Shown here in pieces: positions 41,129-50,038 of a DNA stretch of 64,000 nucleotides (its first letter is position 1; every line of letters begins with the position of its first letter). Origin of the DNA: Propionicicella superfundia DSM 22317. GTDB lineage: Bacteria; Actinomycetota; Actinomycetes; Propionibacteriales; Propionibacteriaceae. The stretch lies in assembly GCF_000423465.1 (NCBI RefSeq), contig NZ_KE384021.1, positions 217,290 to 281,289 of the forward strand, in the 5' to 3' direction. A program made the translations under genes and the position numbers. The notes under the pieces were generated by a model. The model did no database searches. It saw nothing but the letters and a program-made list of their open reading frames with translations, and was not told where the DNA came from.

Positions 41129-42366
41129 CCGGCCGCGCGACGCACCCGTCCGGTCCGCTTTCCCCGCGCTCCGGCGCGGCCGTCGACCGGGTCGAGATCG
41201 AGAGGAACGGCGTCGAGTCCGGTGCGGATCGTGTCGTCGGGGAGGTCCGCGCCGGGCTCGCCGATCTCGGGCGGAGCTACACCCCGCTCGACGTGGCACG
41301 CATTCTGCACGACCTCGGACATCCTGTGACCGACGCACTTGTCCGCGCGACGCTGGAGGCTCTGCGGCGCGACAGCCTGGGAGCCGGGCCCCTCGACGAC
41401 CTGCTGCACGAGGACGGCGTCACCGACATCGTCGTGAACGGCCCCCGGCAGGTCTTCGTCGACAGGGGGGCGGGGCTGGAGCCGGCCGGGGTCCGGTTCG
41501 CCGACGACGCTGAGGTGCGCCGGCTGGCGATGCGCCTCGCAGCGGGCGTCGGCCGCCGCCTCGACGAAGGAAGCCCCTACGTCGACGCCCGGCTGCCCGA
41601 CGGCACCCGCGTCCACGCCATCCTCGGCTCCCTGGCGACGCCGGGCACCTGTCTCTCGCTGCGGCGCCCGGCGCGCCGTCGGCTCCGGTTGGACGACCTC
41701 GTCGCCGCAGGATCGATCCCGCCCGCCGGCGCCGACCTGCTGCGTCAGCTCGTGGCGCGCAGACTCGCCTTCCTCGTGTCGGGCGGAACCGGCTCGGGCA
41801 AGACCACCATCCTGGGTGCGCTGCTGGCGTGCGTGGATCCCGCCGAGAGGCTTGTGATCATCGAGGACAGCCGAGAGCTGGATCCCGATCATCCGCATGT
41901 GGTCCGGTTGGAGGCGCGGCATGCCAATGCGGAGGGCGCCGGTGCTGTGACGCTGACCGATCTCGTGCGGCAGTCCCTGCGGATGCGGCCTGACCGCGTC
42001 GTCCTCGGCGAGGTGCGGGGCGGCGAGCTCAGCGACCTGCTGACGGCGCTGAACACCGGCCACGAAGGGGGGTGCGGCACCGTCCATGCCAACTCGGCAG
42101 CCGCCGTCCCGGCCCGTCTCGAGGCACTGGGCGCTCTCGGCGGCCTGGGGCGGACGGCGCTGCACGCCCAGGTCGCGGCCGCGCTGGACGTCGTCATCCA
42201 CCTGGGGCGCGACGCCGCCGGACGCCGCGTCGTGAAGGAGCTCCACATGCTGGTCCCCGATCCGCTGAGCGGTCTGGTGTGCTCCATTCCCGCCGTGACG
42301 TTCGAGGCCGGGCGAACGGCGGTCGGTCCGGCAGGCCCCGACCTGGAGCGGAGGCTCGACCGATGA
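41125..42366 (+). CDS. tadA: TadA/CpaF secretion ATPase
   Basis: 413 residues. VTDIVVNGPRQVFVDRG and SPYVDARLPDGTRVHAILG are typical of CpaF. Walker A is SGGTGSGKTTIL (about 220), Asp-box LVIIEDSRELD, Walker B MRPDRVVLGEVRGGE and the His-box GHEGGCGTVHANS. The hexameric ATPase drives pilin assembly at the inner face of the membrane. Overlaps ssd and tadB by ATGA. Matches Rv3659c. Confidence 0.94.
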   Translation: MTGRATHPSGPLSPRSGAAVDRVEIERNGVESGADRVVGEVRAGLADLGRSYTPLDVARILHDLGHPVTDALVRATLEALRRDSLGAGPLDDLLHEDGVTDIVVNGPRQVFVDRGAGLEPAGVRFADDAEVRRLAMRLAAGVGRRLDEGSPYVDARLPDGTRVHAILGSLATPGTCLSLRRPARRRLRLDDLVAAGSIPPAGADLLRQLVARRLAFLVSGGTGSGKTTILGALLACVDPAERLVIIEDSRELDPDHPHVVRLEARHANAEGAGAVTLTDLVRQSLRMRPDRVVLGEVRGGELSDLLTALNTGHEGGCGTVHANSAAAVPARLEALGALGGLGRTALHAQVAAALDVVIHLGRDAAGRRVVKELHMLVPDPLSGLVCSIPAVTFEAGRTAVGPAGPDLERRLDR

Positions 42367-43181
42367 GCCCACAGGCATGGTTCGCGGTCGCCCTCTTCGC
42401 GCTGGCTGCGGGGCTCGCCGTGCCGCGGTCGCCGGGGCGCGTGCTGTCCCGGCTCGCCGCGGGGCAGCCGGTGAGGGCCGCCGCCCGCCGCGATCCGGTC
42501 TGGCCGGCGGCGCTCGCTCTCGCCGTCGGCGGGGTCGTCGTCGCGGCGCTGGCAGGCGGTCGCGTCGTGGCGACGGGTGCCGTGTGCGTCGCGATCGTCG
42601 CGCTCACGCTCCTGCGGGTGGTGCGCGGCGGGTTGGCCGCCCGCACCCGGCGCCGACGTCGGGCCGAGGTCGCCCTGGCCGGTGAGACGCTCGCCGGCTT
42701 GTTGCGGCTCGGCCATGTGCCGGCGCGCGCGCTCGCGATCGCGGCCGAGGAGTGCACGGTCCTCCGAGAGGCCGCCGCGGCGCAGGGTGTCGGTGCGGAC
42801 GTCGCCGACACCCTGGCGAAGGCGTCCTCCCAGCCGGGGCTCGACGAGCTGGCCCAGATCGCCGCCGGGTGGCGCATCGCGACCGCGACGGGCGCGTCGA
42901 TGGCATCCACGATGGACGCCGTCGCCGTGCGGCTGCGGGGCGAGCAGCAGGTGTCCGGAGTGGTCCGGGCGGAGCTGTCGGCCCCACGCGCGACAGGCCG
43001 GCTGCTGGCCGGACTGCCGGTGGCGGGGCTGCTCCTGGGGTACCTCATGGGCGGGGACCCGCTCGGCTTCCTCACCGGGACGGTGCTCGGGGAGGCGTGC
43101 CTGATCGCCGGGGTGTCACTGATGTGCGCCGGTCTGTTGTGGACCGACCGCCTCGCGGATCGGGCCGGCGGGTCGGCATGA
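42363..43181 (+). CDS. tadB: TadB-like pilus platform protein
   Basis: 272 residues with about four to five hydrophobic segments and a cytosolic T2SSF-like domain (AGETLAGLLRLGHVPARALAIAAEEC ... GASMASTMDAVAVRLRGEQQ). It forms the inner-membrane platform with TadC. ATGA overlaps on both sides. Matches Rv3658c. Confidence 0.88.
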   Translation: MSPQAWFAVALFALAAGLAVPRSPGRVLSRLAAGQPVRAAARRDPVWPAALALAVGGVVVAALAGGRVVATGAVCVAIVALTLLRVVRGGLAARTRRRRRAEVALAGETLAGLLRLGHVPARALAIAAEECTVLREAAAAQGVGADVADTLAKASSQPGLDELAQIAAGWRIATATGASMASTMDAVAVRLRGEQQVSGVVRAELSAPRATGRLLAGLPVAGLLLGYLMGGDPLGFLTGTVLGEACLIAGVSLMCAGLLWTDRLADRAGGSA

Positions 43182-43921
43182 GCGCCGCCGGATGGGCGGC
43201 GGCGGCATTGTGGGGCCTCGCCGTCGCGCTCACGGTCCGCCCGGGAGGGCTGCCCCGGTTGCGCGCCCGTGAGGGCCGGACGCGGCTTCCGGTATGGACG
43301 CGTGGGCACCCCGGCGGCCTGGAGTGGCGGTTGCGCCTGACGCTCGGTCTGGCGGCGGCGGCCCTCGTGAGTCTCCTGCTGGGCGTGCCTGCGCTGCTGG
43401 TTCCGGTGGCAGCGGTCGTCGCCGGGATCCCGGTCGCCGTCCTGCTCGGGAAGCTCGAACCGCCCGCCGCGAAGCGGCGCACGGTCCGGCTGCAGGCCGA
43501 CCTGCCCCAGGTGTGCGATCTGCTGGCCGCCTGCCTCGACGCAGGTCTGCCCCTGCGCGAGGCCGCGCGCGCGGTGTCGCAGGCCGTGGGCGGACCGCTG
43601 GGGCGTGAGCTGGCGCGAGTCGCCGCACAGACGGCGCTGGGCGTCGCCGATGCGGACGCATGGCGCAGTCTCACCCATCCCGTTCTCGTCCGCCTCGGCA
43701 AGGACCTGGGCAGGGCCGCCGAGGCCGGCACGGTGTCGAGCCGGCACCTGCGAATGCATGCCGTCGAGGCCACCGGGCTCCTGCGGGCCGCGCGGGAGGA
43801 AGCCGCCCGCAAGGTCGGGGTCCAGAGCGTGCTGCCCCTGATGGCATGCTTCCTGCCCGCTTTTCTGCTGCTGGGCATCGTGCCCATCGTCGGCGGTTTC
43901 GTCGCGACCCTGTTCGGCTGA
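43178..43921 (+). CDS. tadC: TadC-like pilus platform protein
   Basis: 247 residues. Hydrophobic segments near 5-20, 48-85 and 220-247 surround a T2SSF domain (LPQVCDLLAACLDAGLPLREAARAVSQAVGGPLGREL and HAVEATGLLRAAREEAARKVGVQSVLPLMACFLPAFLLLG), the last part being the family signature. Overlaps tadB by ATGA. Matches Rv3657c. Confidence 0.9.
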   Translation: MSAAGWAAAALWGLAVALTVRPGGLPRLRAREGRTRLPVWTRGHPGGLEWRLRLTLGLAAAALVSLLLGVPALLVPVAAVVAGIPVAVLLGKLEPPAAKRRTVRLQADLPQVCDLLAACLDAGLPLREAARAVSQAVGGPLGRELARVAAQTALGVADADAWRSLTHPVLVRLGKDLGRAAEAGTVSSRHLRMHAVEATGLLRAAREEAARKVGVQSVLPLMACFLPAFLLLGIVPIVGGFVATLFG

Positions 43922-44099
43922 CCTCGTGCTCTGAGCCGCCGGCTGCGGTGGGTCGGGCCTACGGTTCGGGCCGCCTCGGCCCGGTCGTCCCTGCGCTCGT
44001 GGACCGGACTCGTCCGGGCCATGGCCGGCCTGCGTCGGGACCCCGTCGTCCGCGCCCCGTGAACCGGTCGCAACCGCCGTGTCCTCGCCGCCGCCTTGA

Positions 44100-44255
44100 G
44101 GTCCTCTCGCGCTGAGCTCCGGTCGCCGCGACTTCAACTCGATCGCCAAGACCGTGGCGACGAGCTACGAGGTGCTGTGTGAGCACAAGGTCGCCGAGCA
44201 GGCGCGCGAGATGCTGCTGCGCCTGCCGGGCGCCCGCGCGGCCGAGTTCGAGTAG
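44100..44255 (+). pseudogene. Short gene remnant of unknown origin
   Basis: An open frame ends RRDFNSIAKTVATSYEVLCE and further AEQAREMLLRLPGARAAEFE with normal-looking composition, but there is no start with a ribosome site and the frame upstream closes at 44097. It looks like the C-terminal end of a lost gene. No family recognised. Confidence 0.3.
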
Positions 44256-44272
44256 GCCGTTCCCTTCCGGAG

Positions 44273-44342
44273 GGTCCGCCGAACGCTCCCGAACTGCCGA
44301 AAAGCCGCGACAATCCGGCAGGAACGGAGCGTTCGGCGGGCC
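44273..44342. repeat. Palindromic repeat family 1, copy in Tad gap
   Basis: GGTCCGCCGAACGCTCC pairs with GGAGCGTTCGGCGGGCC (one mismatch). The inner part CGAACTGCCGAAAAGCCGCG and ATCCGGCAGGAAC is a diverged form of the core seen at 26143 and 30152. Confidence 0.75.
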
Positions 44343-44570
44343 TGCTCAGGAGTCGAGCATGTCATCCCCGCCCGTGGGCCGGACTTCTCCACCGCCGGCT
44401 CGCGGGTCGCAGGCACGTCGTCACTCCCGCGCCCGTGCCCGAACACGGATCCACAGGCTGCCGGGGAGACAAGTCCCGTCCACAACCGGACCCCGGCTCC
44501 GGACAGCTCCGGCCTCTGGGTCTCACATCAGGGGTGCGCCACTCGGGTGCGACCAACGAAGGAGGAACCA

Positions 44571-44789
44571 ATGACCGCAGTGCAGAAGTCCCCGTCCACG
44601 GGGCTCAAGCTGAAGAACCGCCGCCGCGACGAGCGTGGCATCACGACGGCCGAGTACGCAGTGGGCACGGTCGCCGCGGTGTCGATCGTCGGCGTCCTGC
44701 TGAAGATCATCACCACCCCGGAGTTCTCCCAGATCCTGCTGCAGATCATCAAGTGGATCGTCGAGATCATCACGGGACTGGTGGGCTGA
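44571..44789 (+). CDS. DUF4244 Flp-type pilin (Rv3656c-like)
   Basis: 72 residues. RRRDERGITTAEYAVGTVAA is the prepilin-peptidase site (cleavage after Gly, Glu at +5 of the mature chain), followed by a hydrophobic helix. This is the likely major pilin of the Tad fibre. The ATG follows GGAGGAACCA. Separated from tadC by the repeat-bearing gap. No TadV-type prepilin peptidase is present in the window. Confidence 0.88.
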   Translation: MTAVQKSPSTGLKLKNRRRDERGITTAEYAVGTVAAVSIVGVLLKIITTPEFSQILLQIIKWIVEIITGLVG

Positions 44790-44869
44790 TCCGATCCGGC
44801 GAGGCCGCGGGCGGGAGAGCGTTCAGCCCCGCCCGCGGCCTCGGGTCGCTACGACCGAGGAGGTGCGGG

Positions 44870-45229
44870 ATGTCCGCAGGGGGACACCGGCGTGACGAGC
44901 GGGGCATGGTCACCGCCGAGATCGCGGCCGGGACGCTGCTCGTCGCGGCCATGGCCGTCGTGATGGCATGGGTGGGCGGGGTGATCGTGCTCCAGCAACG
45001 CGTGAACGACTCCGCCGTGCAGATCGCCCGGCAGCAGGCGCGAGGCGACACCGAGTCGTTGGCCCGCGCCCGGGCCGCGGCGCCCGAGGGTTCCGTCGTC
45101 GAGATCGCCAGAGAGAAAGGGGAATACGTGGTGACCGTCCGCTGCCGACCCCAAGCGCCGGTTCGGTGGCTCGCCGGCCCGGAGGTGTCGGGCACCGCCC
45201 GCGTCCAGGCCGAGCCGGGGCAGACGTGA
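44870..45229 (+). CDS. TadE-like minor pilin (Rv3655c-like)
   Basis: 119 residues. RRDERGMVTAEIAAGTLLVAAMAVVMAW is a TadE-type N terminus with a Gly-Met cleavage site and Glu at +5, followed by a 70-residue outer domain. A probable minor pilin. The ATG follows GAGGAGGTGCGGG. Coupled to the next gene by GTGA. Confidence 0.85.
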   Translation: MSAGGHRRDERGMVTAEIAAGTLLVAAMAVVMAWVGGVIVLQQRVNDSAVQIARQQARGDTESLARARAAAPEGSVVEIAREKGEYVVTVRCRPQAPVRWLAGPEVSGTARVQAEPGQT

Positions 45230-45609
45230 GCGGCGCGGTTGCGAGGCGCCGCGACGACTCCGGCGCGGGGACGGCCCTGATCGCGGCCGTGGCGCTGGTC
45301 GCCGTGTGCGCGATGTGGGTCGCCGTGGTGCTCGGGGCATACGTCGTCGCCGCACAGTCCGCGAAGGCCGCCGCAGACCTCGCCGCCGTCGACGGCGCCC
45401 GTGCCGTCGACGGGGGAGCGGCCGACGGATGCCGGGCCGCCGCCGCGACGGCGTCCGCCAACGGAGGATCGGTGCAGGAGTGCGCGACATCCGCCGATGG
45501 CGTCGAGTTCGTCGTATCGGTGCGGGTCGCGGTCCGCGTCGCCCTCACCGTTCCGGGCCTGCCGGCCGAGGTGTCCGCATCGTCGGAGGCCGGACGCACG
45601 ACACCGTGA
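45226..45609 (+). CDS. TadE/TadG-like secreted protein (Rv3654c-like)
   Basis: 127 residues. One N-terminal membrane segment after RRRDDSGAGTALIAAVALVAV, then AAQSAKAAADLAAVDGARAV, the helper-helix pattern of Rv3654c-type proteins, and a beta-rich outer domain with two Cys. Last gene of the pilus operon. The GTG overlaps the TadE stop. Confidence 0.82.
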   Translation: MSGAVARRRDDSGAGTALIAAVALVAVCAMWVAVVLGAYVVAAQSAKAAADLAAVDGARAVDGGAADGCRAAAATASANGGSVQECATSADGVEFVVSVRVAVRVALTVPGLPAEVSASSEAGRTTP

Positions 45610-45650
45610 GGCGATCGGGGCCGCGAGCCGGCATGCGGCACGATGGGACC

Positions 45651-46658
45651 ATGCGTCCGATGCTCGCCACGCCGTCAGCCCAGCCGGGCGTGCCCCCGTC
45701 CGGAGGCGAGTGGTGGCACGAGGTCAAATGGGACGGCATCCGGGCCCTTGCCGAGGTCCGCAACGGCTCGGCGAGGCTGTGGAACCGCAACGAGGTCGAC
45801 GTCACCGTCGCCTACCCCGAACTGAGACTCGACGGCTCCCTGCTCGGCGAGGACGTCCTGCTCGACGGTGAGATCGTCGCGCTCGAGGGAGGACTCCCGT
45901 CCTTCCCGCGGATCGCGTCCCGCATGCACGTCAGGGACGCGGCGCGGGCCGCCCGGGCCGCGCGGGCCGCACCCGTGACGTACATGGTCTTCGACCTGCT
46001 CCGGCTGGGCGGCGTCGAGCTGCTGGAGGTGCCGCTGGCGGATCGGCGGGCGATCCTGGAAGGACTCGACCTGAGCACGGTCACGGGCGGCGACGCGTCG
46101 CCGTGGCAGGTGCCACCGACCTACGACGACGGGCAGGCGCTCGCCGCCGCGACCCGCACACAGGGGCTCGAGGGCGTCGTCAGCAAGAAGACCTCCTCGG
46201 TCTACCGGCCGGGAGCACGCAGCACCGACTGGGTGAAGGTGCCGCACCGGACCGAGCTCGTGGCGGTCATCGGCGGCTGGGTCCCCGAGACGGCCTCCCC
46301 CCACCGGCTCGGCTCCGTCTGGGTCGGCCACCCCAGTGACGAGGCGACGTTCGAGCGGACCGGCACCCTGTACCCGATCGCCCGCGTCGGCTCGGGGCTG
46401 CCGCACGACCAGCGCGACGACCTGCTCAGCGTCCTGCGGCAGATCGAACGGCCCACAAGCCCCTTCGATCCCCTGCCCGTTCAGCCCGAGGTCCGCCGCA
46501 CGACCTGGGTCGAGCCGGTGATCTGCGTCCAGATCCGCTATCTCGGGGTCTCGCCCTCGGGATCGTTGCGCCAGCCCGTGCTGCGCGCGATCCGGCCCGA
46601 CGTCGTACCCCTCGACGCGGCCACCGCGCCGCTGCTCCCGCTGGACACCGCGGACTGA
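45651..46658 (+). CDS. ligC: ATP-dependent DNA ligase, LigC-like
   Basis: 335 residues. The nucleotidyl Lys is in EVKWDGIRA (about residue 25), then LDGEIVALEGG (motif III), VFDLLRLGG, GLEGVVSKKTSSVYRPG (motif IV) and DWVKVPH (motif V), plus an OB domain (about 200-310). The size and lack of other domains fit LigC of actinobacteria, a backup ligase in repair. I chose the ATG at 45651; one at 45632 is possible. It sits between the pilus operon and a DUF1998 helicase. Confidence 0.9.
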   Translation: MRPMLATPSAQPGVPPSGGEWWHEVKWDGIRALAEVRNGSARLWNRNEVDVTVAYPELRLDGSLLGEDVLLDGEIVALEGGLPSFPRIASRMHVRDAARAARAARAAPVTYMVFDLLRLGGVELLEVPLADRRAILEGLDLSTVTGGDASPWQVPPTYDDGQALAAATRTQGLEGVVSKKTSSVYRPGARSTDWVKVPHRTELVAVIGGWVPETASPHRLGSVWVGHPSDEATFERTGTLYPIARVGSGLPHDQRDDLLSVLRQIERPTSPFDPLPVQPEVRRTTWVEPVICVQIRYLGVSPSGSLRQPVLRAIRPDVVPLDAATAPLLPLDTAD

Positions 46659-46692
46659 ACCGCCCGTCGGGATCGCGACCGCCCGCGAGGAC

Positions 46693-48939
46693 TCAGCCCT
46701 CGACCAGCAGCCGCAGCAGCGTCGTCGCCCCGGGCTTGTCGAGGTGCTGGTTCCCGTTGCCGCACGTGGGCGACATGACGCACCGCGGACAGCCGTCGGG
46801 GCACCCGCAGGTGCGCAGCCGCTCCAGTGTCGCGGTGAGCCACGCGCCGGCCCGCCGGAACGCCGCCGCGGCGTAGCCGGCGCCACCGGGGTATCCGTCG
46901 ACGACGAAGACCGTGAGCAGCCCGGTGTCGGGATGACGGGCGACGGACAGCCCGCCGACGTCCCAGCGGTCGCAGGGCGCGAACACGGGCAGCATCCCGA
47001 TCGCGGCGTGTTCGGCGGCGTGTGCGGCCGCCGCGGGATCGGCCACCTCGGCGGCGCCCAGGCGCAGGACCTCGTCGGGCAAGGTCCACCACACGGCCTG
47101 TGTGGCGAGAGTGTGGGCGGGCAGATCCAGCGGTGTCCGGTCCCACACGGCGAGGGTCTCGGCGTCGCGTCGCAGGTACTCCGTGACCCGGGACGTCATC
47201 CGCACCGGACCCACCGACAGCATCCCCGCCCCCAGCGGCGCGGACTCGTGCGTCCCGAGGATGCTCACCTCACTGCCCGACAGGGCCTGGGTGACGTATC
47301 CCAGGTCGGTCGGGGCGGCACGCACCAGGGCGGTCCTGTCCGCCGGGGCGTACGCGTCGACCAGCCACGGCTCGCCCTGGTGGACGTACACGGCGCCCTC
47401 GTGCACGGTCGCGTCGGCCGCAGCGGGGTCGACCGTGCCGACGACGCGGCCGGTCGCCTCCTCGATGATCTCGACGGGACGCCCGCCGATGGCCCGCAGG
47501 TCGATGGCGTCGACCGCCCGCTCGGGCCGGGTCCAGAACCAGCCCGACGGGCGCTCCCGCAACACGCCCTGCGCGGTGAGGGCCTTCACCGCCGGCAGGA
47601 AGCCGGGCCCGAAGTAGGCGGCGTCGGCGGTCGTGAGCGGGAGCTCCTGGGCCGCGGCGGCGAGATGAGGGCCGAGGATGTACGGGTTCTCGGGATGCAG
47701 GACGGTCGCCTCGACCGGGGCGTCGAAGAGCAGTTCGGGGTGCTCCGTGAGATACGCGTCGAGCGGCTGCTCGGCCGGGACGAGGATGACGAGGGCGTCC
47801 CGGTCGCGTCGCCCGGCCCGCCCGGCGCGCTGCCACATCGCGGCCAGGGTGCCGGGGAACCCGTCCATCACGACCGTGTCGAGACCGCCGAGATCGATCC
47901 CGAGCTCGAGGGCGTTGGTGGCCACCGCGGCCGCGATCGACCCGTCCCGCAGCCCCGATTCCAGGGCGCGGCGCTCGTCGGGCAGGTATCCGGCCCTGTA
48001 CGCCACGACGCGCCGGCCGGGCACGAGGCCGCGGAGCCGCTCGGCCACCGACTCGGCGAGCCTGCGCGACGCGACGAACCCGAGGGTCTGCCGCTCGTGG
48101 TCGACCGACTGCGCCATGAGTCCCGGCAGGTCTCCGGCCGATCCCGGCTGCCACACGACGAAGTCGAGCGCCGGGCGCGGACTGGTCGCGGCGGTGACCT
48201 CGACGACGTCGTCGACTCCCGTCAGCCGCGTGGCTGCGGCGGCGGCGTCCACGGTCGTCGCCGACGTGCACACGAACGCGGGGTCGGAACCCGCCGCCGC
48301 GCAGAGGCGCCGCAGCCGCCGCAGGACCGCGGCCGTGTGCGCGCCGAAGCTCCCCCGATAACGGTGGCTCTCGTCGACGACGACGAGACGCAGGTTGCCC
48401 AGGAAACGCCGCCACCTGTCCGCCTGGGGCAGCACCGAACGGTGCAGCATGTCGGGGTTGGTCAGGACGAACGTCGCGAACTCGCGCGCGTAGCGGCGCT
48501 CGGCCTGATCGCAGTCGCCGTCGAGGCATGCCGGGGACCAGCCGGGCAGCGTCATCCGCGTCAACCGTGCGAGCTGGTCGTGGGCGAGGGCCTTCGTCGG
48601 GGCGATGTACAGGGCCGTCGGCGCAGCACGGCGGAAGGCGAGACGCGTCGGGTCGGCGCCGGTGGCCGCCTCGGCGGCCCGGACGAGCGCGGGCAGCAGG
48701 TACACGAGGGTCTTGCCCGTCGCCGTCGGGGTGGCCACGGCCACGCTGCGACCGGCCATCACGGCCGCGGCGCCCGCGATCTGGTGTCGCCACGGACGTT
48801 CGATCCCCGCTCCGCGCAACGTGGTGCGAACCTGTTCGGGCACCCACCCGGGCCAGTCGACCGCTTCCCCGGACAGTGCCGGACGCGACTCGACGTGACG
48901 GATCTCCGCCCGCCCCGCCAGCCACTCCGGTACTGCCAC
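46693..48939 (-). CDS. DEAD/DEAH helicase with C-terminal DUF1998 (MrfA/YprA-like, Rv3649-like)
   Basis: 748 residues. Walker A TPTATGKT (about 60), DESH box in LVVVDESHRYRG, motif VI QRAGRAGRR, and a C-terminal DUF1998 with four Cys in CGCPDGCPRCVMSPTC, the zinc-binding mark of MrfA. B. subtilis MrfA excises mitomycin-type adducts with a partner nuclease. No nuclease (MrfB-like) is adjacent here. GTG start at 48939. A Rv3649-like helicase near the Tad locus is also seen in mycobacteria. Confidence 0.92.
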   Translation of the reverse strand: MAVPEWLAGRAEIRHVESRPALSGEAVDWPGWVPEQVRTTLRGAGIERPWRHQIAGAAAVMAGRSVAVATPTATGKTLVYLLPALVRAAEAATGADPTRLAFRRAAPTALYIAPTKALAHDQLARLTRMTLPGWSPACLDGDCDQAERRYAREFATFVLTNPDMLHRSVLPQADRWRRFLGNLRLVVVDESHRYRGSFGAHTAAVLRRLRRLCAAAGSDPAFVCTSATTVDAAAAATRLTGVDDVVEVTAATSPRPALDFVVWQPGSAGDLPGLMAQSVDHERQTLGFVASRRLAESVAERLRGLVPGRRVVAYRAGYLPDERRALESGLRDGSIAAAVATNALELGIDLGGLDTVVMDGFPGTLAAMWQRAGRAGRRDRDALVILVPAEQPLDAYLTEHPELLFDAPVEATVLHPENPYILGPHLAAAAQELPLTTADAAYFGPGFLPAVKALTAQGVLRERPSGWFWTRPERAVDAIDLRAIGGRPVEIIEEATGRVVGTVDPAAADATVHEGAVYVHQGEPWLVDAYAPADRTALVRAAPTDLGYVTQALSGSEVSILGTHESAPLGAGMLSVGPVRMTSRVTEYLRRDAETLAVWDRTPLDLPAHTLATQAVWWTLPDEVLRLGAAEVADPAAAAHAAEHAAIGMLPVFAPCDRWDVGGLSVARHPDTGLLTVFVVDGYPGGAGYAAAAFRRAGAWLTATLERLRTCGCPDGCPRCVMSPTCGNGNQHLDKPGATTLLRLLVEG

Positions 48940-49010
48940 GGATCCAAGCCTGTCACCATCCACCGCCGGTTCGGGACGGCCGGGCCGAGAGGCGGGCAGC
49001 CCGCGAGGGA

Positions 49011-49997
49011 TCAGCCAGACGTCCCGCCGGCGTCGTCGGGAACGGTCGCGGGCCGAGCGGGGAGAACCCCGAGCGCGGTCGCGGCGATGATCGCGACCAC
49101 CGAGGCCACGGTGGTCCAGCCGACACCGAGACCGCGCACCGCATCGGCGACGACGGCGGTGAGCAACTGACCGCCGACCACTGTCAGGGTCAGGGCGAAA
49201 GTGCCCAGCCGCCGGACCGCCCAGGCGGCGGTGATGACGATCGCCGCCCCCAGCGGGCCGCCGAGATAGCGGTACCAGTCGGCGGGAGCGGCCGGGAAGG
49301 AGACCGGGCCGAGGAACCCGCCCGCGGCCGCGACGGCGACGATGGCGGTGATCACGACCGTGCCGCCGGTCGCCGAGGCGAAGCCGGCGATCACCGGATC
49401 GCCCGACTGCTGGGCGACCGCTCCGTTGCCGGCGTTCTGGACCGCGAGCAGCGCCCCGGAGACGAAGAAGAGGACGCCGATGATCACCGCCCCGCCCGCT
49501 CCGGCGCCTGTGCTGCCGGAGCCGGCGACCATCGCGAGGGCGAGCCCCGCGATCGCGGTGAGCGCGGCCGCGAGCCGGCGTCCGGTGAGCGGCAACCGCT
49601 CGGGCACCCCGATCCCACGGCTGTCGAGCAGCAGTCCGGCGACGGTCTGCCCGGCGACCGAGCCGACCGACGCGACGGCCACGCCCACGATGGGCACGCC
49701 GTACGCGGAGGTCAGGACGATCGGGATGCCGCACAGCCCGATGGCGTACCACCACGGCTTCGCGCGCTCGCGCAGGACGCGCACGGTCGCGGACGCCCGG
49801 CGGCGCGCGACGACCACGACCAGGATGGTGGCGAGAGTGCCGACGTAGGACACCCAGCCCGCGATGATCGCTCCGGTGCCGGCAACGGCGAGATCGCCGT
49901 TGGCCATGCTCTGCAGTGCGATGAGGGCGCCGACCATGGCCGCGGCCAGGACCGCGGGGGCGATGGGCGTCCGGGCGGCCGCACGACGTGTCGTCAC
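49011..49997 (-). CDS. DMT-family transporter (DUF606/YdcZ-like)
   Basis: 328 residues with ten predicted helices made of two related halves (ALIALQSMANGDLAVA in the first and GALLAVQNAGNGAVAQ in the second). This internal repeat with QxxxNG is the mark of YdcZ/DUF606 proteins fused in tandem. Substrate unknown. The GTG at 49997 is six bases after a TACGAT box and without a ribosome site, so leaderless. Divergent from mshB. Confidence 0.85.
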   Translation of the reverse strand: MTTRRAAARTPIAPAVLAAAMVGALIALQSMANGDLAVAGTGAIIAGWVSYVGTLATILVVVVARRRASATVRVLRERAKPWWYAIGLCGIPIVLTSAYGVPIVGVAVASVGSVAGQTVAGLLLDSRGIGVPERLPLTGRRLAAALTAIAGLALAMVAGSGSTGAGAGGAVIIGVLFFVSGALLAVQNAGNGAVAQQSGDPVIAGFASATGGTVVITAIVAVAAAGGFLGPVSFPAAPADWYRYLGGPLGAAIVITAAWAVRRLGTFALTLTVVGGQLLTAVVADAVRGLGVGWTTVASVVAIIAATALGVLPARPATVPDDAGGTSG

Positions 49998-50003
49998 CCG
50001 ATG

Positions 50004-50009
50004 ATCGTA
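50004..50009 (-). promoter_or_regulatory. -10 box of DMT gene (leaderless)
   Basis: TACGAT on the minus strand ends six bases before the GTG at 49997. Confidence 0.42.
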
Positions 50010-50025
50010 GTGTGCGCGCCGGGAG

Positions 50026-50031
50026 TACCCT
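50026..50031 (+). promoter_or_regulatory. -10 box of mshB (leaderless)
   Basis: TACCCT ends seven bases before the GTG at 50039, with no ribosome site between. Confidence 0.48.
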
Positions 50032-50038
50032 GTGCCGG

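Larger units (their letters stand above)
43922..44570. other. Gap inside the Tad locus
   Basis: A 650-bp stretch separates tadC from the pilin gene, whereas these genes are usually close. It holds an open remnant (44100-44255), a copy of palindromic repeat family 1 (44273-44342) and nothing else I can support. It probably contains the pilin promoter. Confidence 0.6.
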
